A stretch of DNA of 64,000 nucleotides, from contig NZ_LBHB01000001.1 of NCBI RefSeq assembly GCF_001010945.1, positions 868,001 to 932,000 of the forward strand. Direction: 5' to 3'. Of this stretch, positions 9,160-20,464 are shown in pieces (positions within the stretch are counted from its first letter, which is position 1; each line of letters begins with the position of its first letter). The notes beneath the pieces are model-generated. The model saw only the letters and a list, made by a program, of their open reading frames with translations. It ran no database searches and had not been told where the DNA came from. The translations under genes and the position numbers were made by a program. Origin of the DNA: Aurantiacibacter luteus. GTDB lineage: Bacteria > Pseudomonadota > Alphaproteobacteria > Sphingomonadales > Sphingomonadaceae.

Positions 9160-10854
9160 ATGCCCATGCTCCCCGATCCGAGCGCCAAGTATCGCCCATT
9201 CCCGCAGGTCCATCTGCCCGACCGGCAGTGGCCGAGCCGCACCCTCACCGCCCCGCCGCGCTGGCTTTCTACCGACCTTCGCGACGGCAACCAGTCGATC
9301 ATCGACCCGATGGACCGGGCGAAGAAGACGCGCTTCTTCGACCTGCTGGTGGACGTCGGCGTCAAGGAGATCGAGGTCGGCTTCCCTGCCGCGGGCGAAA
9401 CCGAGTTCGATTTCATCAGCTGGCTCGTCCGGTCGGGCCGCGTGCCGGACGACGTTGTCATCCAGGTTCTCACCCAGTCGCGCGCGGACCTCATCAAGCG
9501 CAGCTTCGAGAGCCTGGAGGGCGCGCGCGAGGCCATCGTGCACCTCTACAACGCGGTCAGCCCCGCCTGGCGCGACATCGTCTTCCGCATGAGCCGCGCG
9601 GAGGTGAAGCAGATCGCCGTGGACGGTGCGCGCTTGCTGGTGGACGAGGCGGCCAAGCGTCCCGGCACGAAGTGGCATTTCCAGTATTCGCCCGAGACCT
9701 TTTCCACCGCCGAGCTCGATTTCAGCCTGGAGGTCTGCGAGGCGGTGATGGAGGTCGTCGGCCCGAGCGCGGATTGGCCGATCATTCTCAACCTGCCCGC
9801 CACGGTCGAGGCATCGACGCCCAACGTCTACGCCGACCAGATCGAGTATTTCTGCCGCAACCTGCCTAACCGCAAGGCGGCGGTCATCAGCCTGCACACT
9901 CACAACGATCGCGGCACCGGAGTCGCCGCCGCGGAGCTCGGCATGATGGCGGGCGCGGACCGGGTGGAGGGTTGCCTGTTCGGCAACGGCGAGCGGACCG
10001 GCAACTGCTGCCTCGTGACCGTGGCGCTAAACCTCTACACGCAGGGCGTCGATCCGGGCCTCGATTTCTCCGACATCGACCGGGTCATCGAGACGGTAGA
10101 GTACTGCAACCAGCTGCCCGTCCACCAGCGCCATCCCTACGGCGGCGAGCTGGTCTTTACCGCCTTTTCCGGCAGCCACCAGGACGCCATCAAGAAGGGC
10201 TTCGAGGCGCACAGCTTGCAGAACGATCGCGAGTGGCGCGTGCCCTACCTGCCCATCGACCCGGCCGATCTGGGTCGCAGCTACGAGGCGGTCATCCGCG
10301 TCAACTCGCAGAGCGGCAAGGGCGGCTTCGCCTGGGTGCTCGAGCAGGACCAGGGGCTCAAGCTACCCAAGCGGATGCAGGCGCATTTCAGCCGTCACGT
10401 GCAGGCGATGGCGGACGAGCTGGGCCGCGAGCTGGGTGCCGCCGACATCTGGGAATGCTTTCGCCAGACCTACTACCTGCAGGTCGACCAGCGCCGCTTC
10501 GCGCTTGTCGATTACGACGAGAGCCGGACCGCCGACGGCGACCGCATCTTCACCGGCACCATCCGTCATGAAGGCGAGGAACAGCGTGTTTCGGGACGGG
10601 GCAAGGGCCTCATCTCGTCCGTTCTCGCCACCATCCGCGACACCTACGGGCTCGATTTCGAGGTCGTTGACTACTCGGAACACGCGCTCGGCAGCGGGGT
10701 CGATGCACGCGCGGCGGCCTACATCGAGTGGGCCCTGCCCGACGGGACGAGCGGCTGGGGTGTGGGCGTGGACGAGGACGTCGCCACCGCCGGCGTGCGC
10801 GCCCTGCTCTCGGCCGCCAACGCCGTCTCCGCAGGCTCTGCCGCTACGAAATAA
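9160..10854 (+). CDS. leuA: 2-isopropylmalate synthase
   Basis: LeuA condenses acetyl-CoA with 2-ketoisovalerate, the first committed step of leucine synthesis. The 564-residue product is the long LeuA2 form. The TIM-barrel catalytic domain carries [13 protein letters not shown] near residues 45-57 (catalytic Arg and metal-binding Asp) and the metal-binding HTHNDRG near 247-253. [21 protein letters not shown] follows, and the C-terminal third is the LeuA dimer/allosteric domain that binds leucine. The leader peptide and stem structure upstream point to control by leucine supply. No good ribosome-binding site precedes the ATG. Confidence 0.96.
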   Translation: MPMLPDPSAKYRPFPQVHLPDRQWPSRTLTAPPRWLSTDLRDGNQSIIDPMDRAKKTRFFDLLVDVGVKEIEVGFPAAGETEFDFISWLVRSGRVPDDVVIQVLTQSRADLIKRSFESLEGAREAIVHLYNAVSPAWRDIVFRMSRAEVKQIAVDGARLLVDEAAKRPGTKWHFQYSPETFSTAELDFSLEVCEAVMEVVGPSADWPIILNLPATVEASTPNVYADQIEYFCRNLPNRKAAVISLHTHNDRGTGVAAAELGMMAGADRVEGCLFGNGERTGNCCLVTVALNLYTQGVDPGLDFSDIDRVIETVEYCNQLPVHQRHPYGGELVFTAFSGSHQDAIKKGFEAHSLQNDREWRVPYLPIDPADLGRSYEAVIRVNSQSGKGGFAWVLEQDQGLKLPKRMQAHFSRHVQAMADELGRELGAADIWECFRQTYYLQVDQRRFALVDYDESRTADGDRIFTGTIRHEGEEQRVSGRGKGLISSVLATIRDTYGLDFEVVDYSEHALGSGVDARAAAYIEWALPDGTSGWGVGVDEDVATAGVRALLSAANAVSAGSAATK

Positions 10855-10928
10855 TCCATAGGCGGCCGCTGGTCGGGTGTCAGCCATTCCCCGGGCATAC
10901 GATACGCGTCGTAATATCCGGGTGGGCC

Positions 10929-12920
<1,992 letters not shown>

Positions 12921-12950
12921 TACGCTCGCACCGACGCCCGAGCGCGATCC

Positions 12951-13517
12951 CTAAGCCGCGGCCGTCGCCAGCCACAGGCTCTCGACCATCGAATCCAGCA
13001 TGGTGAAATCCAGGCCCGCACGAAAGGGATCCTTGCGGTTGAGGAACAGGGCGCGCCGATTGCGTTGCAACAGCCGGGCCCTGAGCGCTCGCTGCAACAG
13101 CCGCATCCGCATCAGCGCCTCGATACGGGCCGTTTCCGGGTGCCGCGCGCAGCGGCGCGACCAGCACGCCTCGATCCGCCCTACGCGCTGGGCCACCATT
13201 TCGTTGTAAAGCCGGTGCGGTCCGCGATGCAGCGGCGCCCCGCTCGCCAGCGCGGCGCTCTCGGTGCCGGGCAGCAGCAAGCCGTTCGCGCGAAAGTCGT
13301 CGAAGCCGATCGCCTCTTTCCCCAGCGCCGCGAGCAGCGGGCCGAAGCACGCGCTCCGTACGAGCTGCCGGGGCAACAGGTGATGGCGCTGCATTCCGGG
13401 CCGGAAGCCGGGCGAATGGCGTGCGTTGACCGCGGTGAATGGCAAGCGCGTGCGGACGGCCAGCGTCGCGCAAGGACGCGCCGAATCGCCAGTGAAGTCT
13501 AGAGCGACCCTCTCCAC
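12951..13517 (-). CDS. AHH/HNH-type nuclease-like protein
   Basis: A 188-residue protein with the segment GMQRHHLLPRQL near residue 40-52, a His-His signature of AHH-type members of the HNH/Endo VII superfamily. It is followed by the conserved DDFRANGLLLPGTESAA and PLHRGPHRLYNEMV blocks, which supply further His and Asn residues. It lacks a signal peptide and the usual toxin delivery domains, so it may be a housekeeping or defence nuclease rather than a secreted toxin. The GTG start at 13517 overlaps the 3' end of the upstream gene by 19 bases. A TTG at 13445 giving a 164-residue protein that begins LPFTAVN is a serious alternative. Confidence 0.7.
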   Translation of the reverse strand: MERVALDFTGDSARPCATLAVRTRLPFTAVNARHSPGFRPGMQRHHLLPRQLVRSACFGPLLAALGKEAIGFDDFRANGLLLPGTESAALASGAPLHRGPHRLYNEMVAQRVGRIEACWSRRCARHPETARIEALMRMRLLQRALRARLLQRNRRALFLNRKDPFRAGLDFTMLDSMVESLWLATAAA

Positions 13518-14263
13518 ACCCGCAGGATGGCCGAGTTTTCCACAGGTTCAAGCCCGATCGGCTCTCCGGAAGGCCCGGTGAAGGAAAACGTTTCCGTGAT
13601 TTTCCCGTGCTCGACCAGCCAGTTGATGAGCCGCAGGGCGAGCTTGGCGGCATCCGCGCGGTCCTGCGCCACGTCGGCGGGGAGGTATAGCTCCTGTCCG
13701 GTGAACAGCGCGAGGCCACGGCTGCGCAGGCTGCCGTCGGCGCCCTCTTCCAGGGCGGTCAGTCCAAGGCCGGGAAACGGGCCGCCCTCCACCCACGCGA
13801 GCACCCCGCGCGCGTAAAAGTCGGGCGCGCTGATGGCCTCGGCCGCGTGCCAGGCGACGCCCTCGACACCCGGCAGCCCGGCCAGGCGCGCGGCAAGCAT
13901 GGCGAGGCAGCGGACGACCGGGAACATCCGCTCCCCCCCGGCCAGGTGCGGCCCCGGTACGAGCGTGATGGCTTCCAGGGGACGCTCGGCGAGGTCGGCT
14001 GCGAGCCCGTAGCGATTGGCAAACCGCGGCGCGCCCTCGCCCGCGTGCGGGGCCAGGCCGGAAAGATGGAAGGTCAGCCCGCTCGACAGCAATTCCACCC
14101 AGCCCTGCCCCGTATCGCCGCGCTCCTCCACGCCGGTTTCGCGGGGCGTGTCGGTTGCGGGCTCGAAACTGAGGCAGAAGCTGTCTTCGCGGCGGGCGAG
14201 CGCACGAATATCGGCAAGCGTCGGGCGCTCGCCCGCGCGAAACAGCAACGATGCGGCAGACAT
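13499..14263 (-). CDS. Uncharacterised protein, DUF4261-like
   Basis: A 254-residue soluble protein. Its middle contains GVEGVAWHAAEAISAPDFYARG and its C-terminal half has RSRGLALFTGQELYLP and LALRLINWLVEHGKI, a pattern that reminds me of DUF4261 proteins (a Trp-rich segment, then a G-x-E-hydrophobic strand and a helix). I cannot confirm the family. GAAGG upstream best fits the second of two adjacent ATG codons (14263). Its 3' end overlaps the start of the AHH nuclease-like gene, so the two are probably co-expressed. Confidence 0.7.
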   Translation of the reverse strand: MSAASLLFRAGERPTLADIRALARREDSFCLSFEPATDTPRETGVEERGDTGQGWVELLSSGLTFHLSGLAPHAGEGAPRFANRYGLAADLAERPLEAITLVPGPHLAGGERMFPVVRCLAMLAARLAGLPGVEGVAWHAAEAISAPDFYARGVLAWVEGGPFPGLGLTALEEGADGSLRSRGLALFTGQELYLPADVAQDRADAAKLALRLINWLVEHGKITETFSFTGPSGEPIGLEPVENSAILRVWRGSL

Positions 14264-14481
14264 CATACCCTTCGATTCAAGGCCTTGCGCGCTTGCGATC
14301 GAACCGACCCCTTCCCATCCCCGCCGTGTCCCGGGCGTTTGGTGATGACTCGAAAGGACCGAATCGTCGAGTCCGTGTGATGGCGCTTGGACAAATCGCA
14401 CCCCAATTGCCCCCCTCCAAGACTGTAGAGAGCTGTTTCGGGACACTTTTCCAAGCCTTCCGCACGGTATATGCATCCGGA

Positions 14482-16263
14482 ATGGACGCGATCGGTACTG
14501 TGCTTGGGGTTTCCCGCTCCATTTCGGGAAAGACATGGCGCTGGCGCGGAGGCAACATGGCCTTTGGGGCCGGCGGGCCGGGTCTGGACGCCGACATCGC
14601 CACCCAGTTGCTGTTGTCGCGCGGCGTGGCGCGCGAGGATCTCGACCTGCATCGCCAGCCCTCGCTGCGTGGTTTCCTGCCCGATCCCAGCGCCTTCCAG
14701 GACATGGACCGCGCCGCCGAACGCATCGCCGAGGCGGTCATCACGCGCGAACCGGTGACGGTCTACGGCGACTACGACGTTGATGGGGCGACCAGTTCGG
14801 CCCTGTTGATCCGGCTGCTGCGAATGCTCGGGCACGATGCGCAGCATTACATTCCCGACCGGTTGCTGGAGGGCTACGGCCCGAGCGGGCCGGCGCTCAT
14901 GCGGATCGGCGAGCAGGGTTCGAGCCTGATCGTCACGGTCGACTGCGGGGCGATGGCGCACGAGGCGCTGGGCATGGCGCACGATGCCGGGATCGACGTG
15001 ATCGTGGTCGACCATCACAAGTGCTCGCCCGAGCTGCCGCGCACTTATGCCCTCGTCAATCCCAACCGGCTGGACGAAAGCGACCTTGCCGCGGGCCACG
15101 GCCACCTCGCCGCCGTCGGCGTTGCCTTCCTGCTGGCGGTGGCAGTGGTGCGCACGCTGCGCCAGCGCGATTATTTCGACGGTCGTGCGGAGCCCGACCT
15201 GTTCGCCCTGCTTGACCTGGTGGCGCTCGGCACCGTCGCCGACGTCGCCGCCATCCGCGGGCTCAATCGCGCCTTCGTGGCGCAGGGGCTCAAGGTCATG
15301 GCCCGGCGCGCCAACACCGGGATGGCGGCGCTGATCGACGCGAGCCGCCTCAAGGCCGCGCCCAAGGCCAGCGACTGCGGCTTCGCGCTCGGCCCGCGCA
15401 TCAACGCGGGCGGCCGCGTGGGCGAGGCGACGCTGGGCGTGCGCCTGCTAACCACCGAGGATCCGGACGAGGCGCGCGCCATCGCCGACCAGCTCAGCCG
15501 TCTCAACGAGGAACGCCGCGCCATTGAGGCCGCGGTGCAGGAAGCGGCGGAAGAACAGCTCGCCGCGCAGCACAACCGGTCGGTGATCGTGTGCGCTGGT
15601 TTAGGCTGGCATCCCGGCGTGATCGGCATCGTCGCCGGGCGGATCAAGGAAAAGAGCGGCAAGCCCGCCGTGGTCATCGCGCTCGACGAGGAAACGGGCG
15701 AAGGCAAGGGTTCGGGACGCTCGATCTCCGGCGTGGACCTCGGCGCAGCGATCATCGCGGCGAGCGAGGGCGGCCTGCTGGTCAAGGGCGGCGGCCACGC
15801 GATGGCGGCGGGCCTGACCATTGCGGCCGACAAGCTCGACGCCTTTACCGACTGGCTGGACGAGCGGCTGGCAGGACCGGTGGCGCGGGCCAGCGAATCG
15901 CAGGAGGTGCTGCTCGACCTGTCCATTGCGCCCGGCGGCCTGACGCCCGAACTGATCCAGGCGCTCGACAGCGCGGGACCCTACGGCGTCGGCTGGCCCG
16001 GCCCGCGCGTGGCGGTCGGCCCGGTGCATCTCGTCAAGGCGGATGTCGTGGGCAACGATCACCTGCGCGTCATCGCCGCGGGCAAGGACGGCGGCAGCTT
16101 CAAGGCCATCGCCTTTCGCGCGGCGGCGAGCGACATGGGCCAGGCCCTGCTCCACGGCGCGAGCGGACGCCGGCTGTGGCTGGCGGGCCGCGCGAAGATC
16201 GACGACTGGGGCAGCCGCCCCGCCGCCGAACTGCACCTGGAAGATGCGGCCTGGGCGGACTGA
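14482..16263 (+). CDS. recJ: Single-stranded-DNA-specific exonuclease RecJ
   Basis: RecJ degrades single-stranded DNA 5' to 3' in recombination and mismatch repair. The 593-residue protein has the DHH-family motifs in order: VYGDYDVDGATSS (about residues 93-105), VTVDCG, VVDHHK, and the DHHA1 part with GWHPGVIGIVAGRI, GSGRSISGVDL and KGGGHAMAAG. The C-terminal OB-like domain is present and the length is normal. The ATG at 14482 was chosen so that the N-terminus keeps VLGVSRSISGKTWRWRG, which is typical of related alphaproteobacterial RecJ. The 218 bases upstream hold no ORF and no motif I can name. Confidence 0.94.
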   Translation: MDAIGTVLGVSRSISGKTWRWRGGNMAFGAGGPGLDADIATQLLLSRGVAREDLDLHRQPSLRGFLPDPSAFQDMDRAAERIAEAVITREPVTVYGDYDVDGATSSALLIRLLRMLGHDAQHYIPDRLLEGYGPSGPALMRIGEQGSSLIVTVDCGAMAHEALGMAHDAGIDVIVVDHHKCSPELPRTYALVNPNRLDESDLAAGHGHLAAVGVAFLLAVAVVRTLRQRDYFDGRAEPDLFALLDLVALGTVADVAAIRGLNRAFVAQGLKVMARRANTGMAALIDASRLKAAPKASDCGFALGPRINAGGRVGEATLGVRLLTTEDPDEARAIADQLSRLNEERRAIEAAVQEAAEEQLAAQHNRSVIVCAGLGWHPGVIGIVAGRIKEKSGKPAVVIALDEETGEGKGSGRSISGVDLGAAIIAASEGGLLVKGGGHAMAAGLTIAADKLDAFTDWLDERLAGPVARASESQEVLLDLSIAPGGLTPELIQALDSAGPYGVGWPGPRVAVGPVHLVKADVVGNDHLRVIAAGKDGGSFKAIAFRAAASDMGQALLHGASGRRLWLAGRAKIDDWGSRPAAELHLEDAAWAD

Positions 16264-16325
16264 TCGCCGCTTGCCCACTTGACCGCATCGGCGCGCGCAA
16301 CTAAGTGCGCCGCTCCATCGCAGAT

Positions 16326-16400
16326 GGCCCCTTCGTCTAGCGGTTAGGACGCGGCCCTTTCACGGCTGAAACACGGGTTCGATTCCCGTAGGGGTCACCA
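16326..16400 (+). tRNA. tRNA-Glu (anticodon TTC)
   Basis: A complete 75-base cloverleaf with encoded CCA. Acceptor GGCCCCT pairs with AGGGGTC, the loop CTTTCAC gives anticodon TTC at 16359-16361, and the T-arm contains GGGTTCGATTCCC. A near-identical copy with anticodon CTC follows after 23 bases. Confidence 0.97.
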
Positions 16401-16423
16401 CGCGGTGCCATAGCCATGCAGAT

Positions 16424-16498
16424 GGCCCCTTCGTCTAGCGGTCAGGACGCGGCCCTCTCACGGCTGAAACACGGGTTCGATTCCCGTAGGGGTCACCA
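16424..16498 (+). tRNA. tRNA-Glu (anticodon CTC)
   Basis: This differs from the preceding tRNA-Glu at only two visible positions: the D-loop (GGTCAG instead of GGTTAG) and the wobble base. The loop CTCTCAC gives anticodon CTC at 16457-16459. The acceptor stem and CCA are identical. It reads GAG, abundant in this GC-rich genome. Confidence 0.97.
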
Positions 16499-16584
16499 GC
16501 ACGGGCTGCCCTCCCCGGGCCGGGCAAAATTTTTCCGCCCGCGGCATTCCAATTGTCATCATTGTATGTCTAAGCGGCTACCCG

Positions 16585-17769
16585 ATGGAAGCGCGCTTCG
16601 TCCCCGTCGCCGGCATAGTGCTGGCGCTCGTCTGTGGCGGCGTGCTGCTATGGAGCGGCACCGGCTTCTGGATCGTCGCGGCCGTCATGGCGGTCTGGAT
16701 CGGCTCGTTCTGGCTGGCCGTGCCCCCGCCCGCCGCCGCGCCCCTGCCCGCCAACGACGGCCTGACAATCTCGCGCTCCGGAATGCGCGATCTGATCGAG
16801 CAGTCGGGCCTGCCCATGCTGTTGCTCGATGCCGACCGCATTCTCGTCGCCAACGCCGAGGCGCGGCGCGAGATCGGTGGGCATATCACCGGGCAGGACG
16901 CGCGCGTGGCGCTGCGCCATCCCGCCGCCATCCACCTGCTCGACCGGCCGGAGGGCGGCTCGGTCACCGTGCAGGGGCTGACCGGACCCCGCAGCAACTG
17001 GCAGATGAGCGTCCAGCCTATCGACGACCGCTATCGCCTGGTCGAACTCATCAACCGCACGTCGGAAGCCGACGTCAGCCGCGCGCATACCGATTTCGTC
17101 GCCAATGCCAGTCATGAACTGCGCACGCCGCTCTCCAGCATCATCGGCTATCTCGAGACCCTGGAAGACGAAGGCGACGACATCGACCCGGCGCTGGCCG
17201 CCAAGTTCCGTTCCACCGTGCTGCGCGAGGCGCGACGGCTGCAGAGCCTCATTGCCGACCTCCTCTCGCTCAGCCGGGTGGAGGCGGAGAAGCACGACCA
17301 GCCGCGCGAACGGCTCGATCTCGCGCAGGTCGTTCGCACATCCGCCCGCGATGCCGCCGGAGCGGAGAAGTTCGAGCGCATCGATTTCGCCCTCCCCGAC
17401 GGTCCCGTGCCGGTGCGCGGCGATGCCAACCAGCTCGAACAGCTGGTGCGCAACCTCGTCGACAACGCCCTGAAATACGGCGCGCCGGACACGCCGGTCA
17501 CGGTCTCGCTGGCGCCGGGCGAACGCAGGATGGCTGTGCTGACCGTCACGGACCGGGGCGACGGCATCGATCCCGAGCACCTGCCCCACCTCACGCGGCG
17601 GTTCTATCGCACCGATCCGGGGCGCAGCCGCGCGGCGGGCGGCACCGGCCTCGGCCTCGCCATCGTAAAGCACATCGTCGAGCGCCACCGTGGCCGACTC
17701 GACATCGAGAGCGAGCGCGGCAGCGGAACCACCGTGACGGTCCGCCTGCCGCTGGCCGGGGAGGCGTGA
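16585..17769 (+). CDS. phoR: Phosphate regulon sensor histidine kinase PhoR
   Basis: PhoR phosphorylates PhoB when phosphate is low. The 394-residue protein has two N-terminal membrane segments (about residues 6-23 and 28-46), a short PAS-like region (about 66-165, GLPMLLLDADRILVANAEA), HisKA with His at about 177 (VANASHELRTPLSSIIGY), and HATPase with NLVDNALKYG, DRGDGID and GGTGLGLAIVKH. It heads the Pho cluster, eight kilobases from its partner phoB. An isolated TTGTCAT half-site lies at 16553-16559, but no clear two-repeat Pho box. Confidence 0.93.
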   Translation: MEARFVPVAGIVLALVCGGVLLWSGTGFWIVAAVMAVWIGSFWLAVPPPAAAPLPANDGLTISRSGMRDLIEQSGLPMLLLDADRILVANAEARREIGGHITGQDARVALRHPAAIHLLDRPEGGSVTVQGLTGPRSNWQMSVQPIDDRYRLVELINRTSEADVSRAHTDFVANASHELRTPLSSIIGYLETLEDEGDDIDPALAAKFRSTVLREARRLQSLIADLLSLSRVEAEKHDQPRERLDLAQVVRTSARDAAGAEKFERIDFALPDGPVPVRGDANQLEQLVRNLVDNALKYGAPDTPVTVSLAPGERRMAVLTVTDRGDGIDPEHLPHLTRRFYRTDPGRSRAAGGTGLGLAIVKHIVERHRGRLDIESERGSGTTVTVRLPLAGEA

Positions 17770-17818
17770 GCTGCGGCCGCTGAGCGGCGCTAGTGCTTTT
17801 CCACAGCCGAAATCGGCC

Positions 17819-17849
17819 CTGTCACATAAGTGTAATGTCACGAAACTAG
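17819..17849 (+). promoter_or_regulatory. Candidate Pho box and -10 for the porin gene
   Basis: Two 11-base units are adjacent: CTGTCACATAA at 17819-17829 and GTGTAATGTCA at 17830-17840, resembling the PhoB repeat CTGTCAT plus four AT-rich bases. After three bases comes AACTAG (17844-17849), a possible -10. The same geometry occurs upstream of pstS. The second unit is the weaker match. Confidence 0.55.
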
Positions 17850-17892
17850 GGGCCGCGGTCACATCTTGGACACGTGACTGGACGGACCCCTC

Positions 17893-19284
17893 ATGCGCTC
17901 GATCAAAGCCTATCCCCTGCCCCTGCTCGCCCTCGCGCTGGTGGCGACACCCGTCGCGGCGCAGGATGCCGATCACCACACCAGCGAGGCCGAGGTTGCC
18001 GCCCTGCGCGCGCAGGTCGCCGCGCTGAGCGACCAGCTCGCGGTTCTCAATGCCCGCATCGATGCGATGGCACAGCAGGCTCCGGCCCAGCCCGTCATCG
18101 CAGTACCCACCTCCGCGCCCGCGGCGGCAGCGCCGGTCGTCACCTCGGCCCACCCGGTCGAAATCAGCATGGGCGCCGCACCCGAGGTGGAAAGCGATGA
18201 CGGCTTCAGCTTCAAGCCCTTCGGTCGCCTCCAGCTCGATGCCGGATGGACTTCGCTGCCCGATGGCCTCGGCCGCGAAGACGGCTTCGGCGCCGAGGTT
18301 CGCCGCGCACGCATCGGCGTCGAGGGCGATATTCCCGGCGGCTTCGGCTACAAGATGGAGATCGACGTCGCCACCGGCGAGGCCGAGCTGACCGACGCGC
18401 TGCTGACCTACGAGGCGGGCGACATCGAGCTGACCGTGGGCCAGCACAACACTTTCCAGGGCCTGGAAGAGCTGACCAGCAGCCGCTTCACCAGCTTCAT
18501 CGAACGCGCCGCCTTCACCGATGCCTTCGGTTTCGAGCGCCGCCTTGGCGTGTCCGCGCAATACGGCAAGGGCCCGGTGCTGGTGCAGGCCGGCGTCTTT
18601 GCAGACAACATCGCCGACCTGCCCGAATCGAGCGCCTGGAGCGCCGATGGACGCGTCGTCTATTTCCCCGAGGTCGGCGGCACACAGCTGCATTTCGGTG
18701 CCTCGGCCCATTACACTGACATCGCCGACGGCGGCAGCGTGCGCTATCGCCAGCGCCCGCTCGTCCACTTCACCGGCGAGCGGCTGATCAACACCGGCAA
18801 CCTGGCCGCCGACAGCGAATTCGGACTCGGCGTGGAGCTGGCCGCGATTCGCGGGCCGTTCCACTTCGCCGCCGAGGGATTCCGCCAGCAGGTCTCCGGC
18901 CTCGGCCTTGCCGAAGATACCGCCAGCTTCACCGGCGGCTATGTCGAGGGCGGGCTATTCCTGACGTCCGGCGACAGCCGCGGCTATCGCGGCGGGCGCT
19001 GGAACCGCACCCGTCCCGCGCGCCCCGTGGGCGAAGGCGGGATCGGCGCGATACAGGCGAACCTGCGTTACGATTACCTCGAGCTCAACGACAGCGATGT
19101 CGGCGTGCTCGGCGGTTCGCAGAACGCCTACCAAGCCTCGCTGATCTGGACGACGACCGACTTCACCCGGCTGCAAGTCAACTACGGCCGCATGGAGTAC
19201 GACGACGCCGTCTTCGCGCTGCCGAACGGCACGCGCGACTACAGCGCAGACGTGATCGGGATGCGCGCCGAGTTCGATTTCTGA
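17893..19284 (+). CDS. Phosphate-selective porin (OprO/OprP type)
   Basis: The 463-residue outer-membrane precursor has a Sec signal peptide ending near VAAQD (residue 23-25) and a short coiled coil (about residues 30-60, EAEVAALRAQVAALSDQLAVL) as in OprP-like porins. A beta-barrel domain with the usual FKPFGRLQLDAGW first strand follows and ends in aromatic residues (EFDF). Position between phoR and pstS and a Pho box upstream suggest phosphate or polyphosphate uptake across the outer membrane under starvation. Ion selectivity cannot be shown from sequence. Confidence 0.88.
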   Translation: MRSIKAYPLPLLALALVATPVAAQDADHHTSEAEVAALRAQVAALSDQLAVLNARIDAMAQQAPAQPVIAVPTSAPAAAAPVVTSAHPVEISMGAAPEVESDDGFSFKPFGRLQLDAGWTSLPDGLGREDGFGAEVRRARIGVEGDIPGGFGYKMEIDVATGEAELTDALLTYEAGDIELTVGQHNTFQGLEELTSSRFTSFIERAAFTDAFGFERRLGVSAQYGKGPVLVQAGVFADNIADLPESSAWSADGRVVYFPEVGGTQLHFGASAHYTDIADGGSVRYRQRPLVHFTGERLINTGNLAADSEFGLGVELAAIRGPFHFAAEGFRQQVSGLGLAEDTASFTGGYVEGGLFLTSGDSRGYRGGRWNRTRPARPVGEGGIGAIQANLRYDYLELNDSDVGVLGGSQNAYQASLIWTTTDFTRLQVNYGRMEYDDAVFALPNGTRDYSADVIGMRAEFDF

Positions 19285-19326
19285 CGAGAAACCGCATCGC
19301 TCCCTTGCACGATACAAGTCCGCCAT

Positions 19327-19357
19327 GTGACGCAAATCTGTCGCATCGCGGTAATAG
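19327..19357 (+). promoter_or_regulatory. Candidate Pho box and -10 for pstS
   Basis: GTGACGCAAAT at 19327-19337 is followed directly by CTGTCGCATCG at 19338-19348 (11-base spacing), then three bases and TAATAG at 19352-19357. Box-to-minus-10 spacing equals that of the porin promoter. The second repeat matches CTGTCAT at five of seven bases. Confidence 0.5.
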
Positions 19358-19396
19358 GGGGCCACTAGCTCAACACCAGCAAAGGGGTTCGTCCCA

Positions 19397-20446
19397 ATGA
19401 AGACTATTGCCATCATCGCCGCCGCGCTCGCCGCGACCGCGCTTTCCGCCTGTGGTTCGGGTGCTCCGGGCGGCGGGGGCGAGAGCCGCGACGCCATCCG
19501 CGCCGTCGGATCCTCCACCGTCTATCCGTTCGCCCGCAAGGTGAGCGAGCTGTTCGCCGCCGAATATCCCGATTTCGCCTCGCCGGTGATCGAATCGACC
19601 GGCACCGGTGGCGGCATCAGCCTGTTCTGCTCCGGCGTCGGCCCCTCCACCCCGGACATCGCCAACGCCTCGCGCCGCATGAAGGCCGAGGAATTCGCCG
19701 AGTGCCAGGCCAACGGCGTGACCGACATCGCCGAGATCCAGGTGGGCATGGACGGCATCGCCATAGCATCGGCCAAGGGCGGCATCACCATGGACCTGAC
19801 GCCCGAGCAGCTCTACCGCGCGCTCGCCGCCAACCCCTATGGCGAGGCACAGACCGCCAACACCTGGAGCGACGTCGATCCCTCGCTCCCGAACCTGCCG
19901 ATCCTCGTCTATGGTCCGCCGACCACTTCGGGCACGCGCGATGCGTTCGAAGAGCTGATCATGCACGTCGGCTGCGAAGCCAACGCCGAGTTCGCGGCGA
20001 CGAAGGAAGCCGACGAGGACGCCTATGACGCCACCTGCACCGAGCTGCGCGGCGACGGCAAGTATGTCGACCAGGGCGAGCAGGACAACCTGATCGTGCA
20101 GAAGATCGAGGGCAACGAGAACGCCATCGGCATCTTCGGCTATTCCTATCTCGAAGAGAATGCCGATCGCCTGCAGGGCCTGCACATTGACGGCATCGAG
20201 CCGACCTACGACAACATCGCCAGCTTCGCGTACCCCGGTGCCCGTCCGCTCTATATCTACGTCAAGAAAGAGCACATCGGCATCATCCCCGGATTGCAGG
20301 AGTTCCTGAACACCTGGGTTTCGAGCTGGGGAGAAGGCGGCGCGCTGGCCCAGATTGGGCTTGTGACCAACCGTGGCGACGTTATGGCCGCGCAGACCAG
20401 TGCCGTGACCGGCCTTCCCAGCCTGACTGCGGAAGACCTGCAGTAG
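19397..20446 (+). CDS. pstS: Phosphate ABC transporter substrate-binding lipoprotein PstS
   Basis: PstS captures phosphate in the periplasm. The 349-residue precursor has a clear lipobox LSAC with Cys19 as the lipidated residue. The mature protein starts with VGSSTVYPFARKVSELF, the conserved phosphate-contact segment, followed by ESTGTGGGISLFCSG and YGPPTTSGTRDAFEELI, which supply the Ser/Thr/Arg ligands. Several Cys residues may form disulfides. It is the first gene of pstSCAB-phoU and follows a candidate Pho box. Confidence 0.94.
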   Translation: MKTIAIIAAALAATALSACGSGAPGGGGESRDAIRAVGSSTVYPFARKVSELFAAEYPDFASPVIESTGTGGGISLFCSGVGPSTPDIANASRRMKAEEFAECQANGVTDIAEIQVGMDGIAIASAKGGITMDLTPEQLYRALAANPYGEAQTANTWSDVDPSLPNLPILVYGPPTTSGTRDAFEELIMHVGCEANAEFAATKEADEDAYDATCTELRGDGKYVDQGEQDNLIVQKIEGNENAIGIFGYSYLEENADRLQGLHIDGIEPTYDNIASFAYPGARPLYIYVKKEHIGIIPGLQEFLNTWVSSWGEGGALAQIGLVTNRGDVMAAQTSAVTGLPSLTAEDLQ

Positions 20447-20464
20447 GACGAATGACGTAAAGCC

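Noticed and set aside
16501-16584. A Pho box upstream of phoR
   Set aside because: Only one good half-site (TTGTCAT at 16553) is present, without a second unit 11 bases away.
16648-18864. A 738-codon minus-strand frame across phoR and the porin
   Set aside because: Both plus-strand genes have convincing domains, and the antisense product shows no family features.
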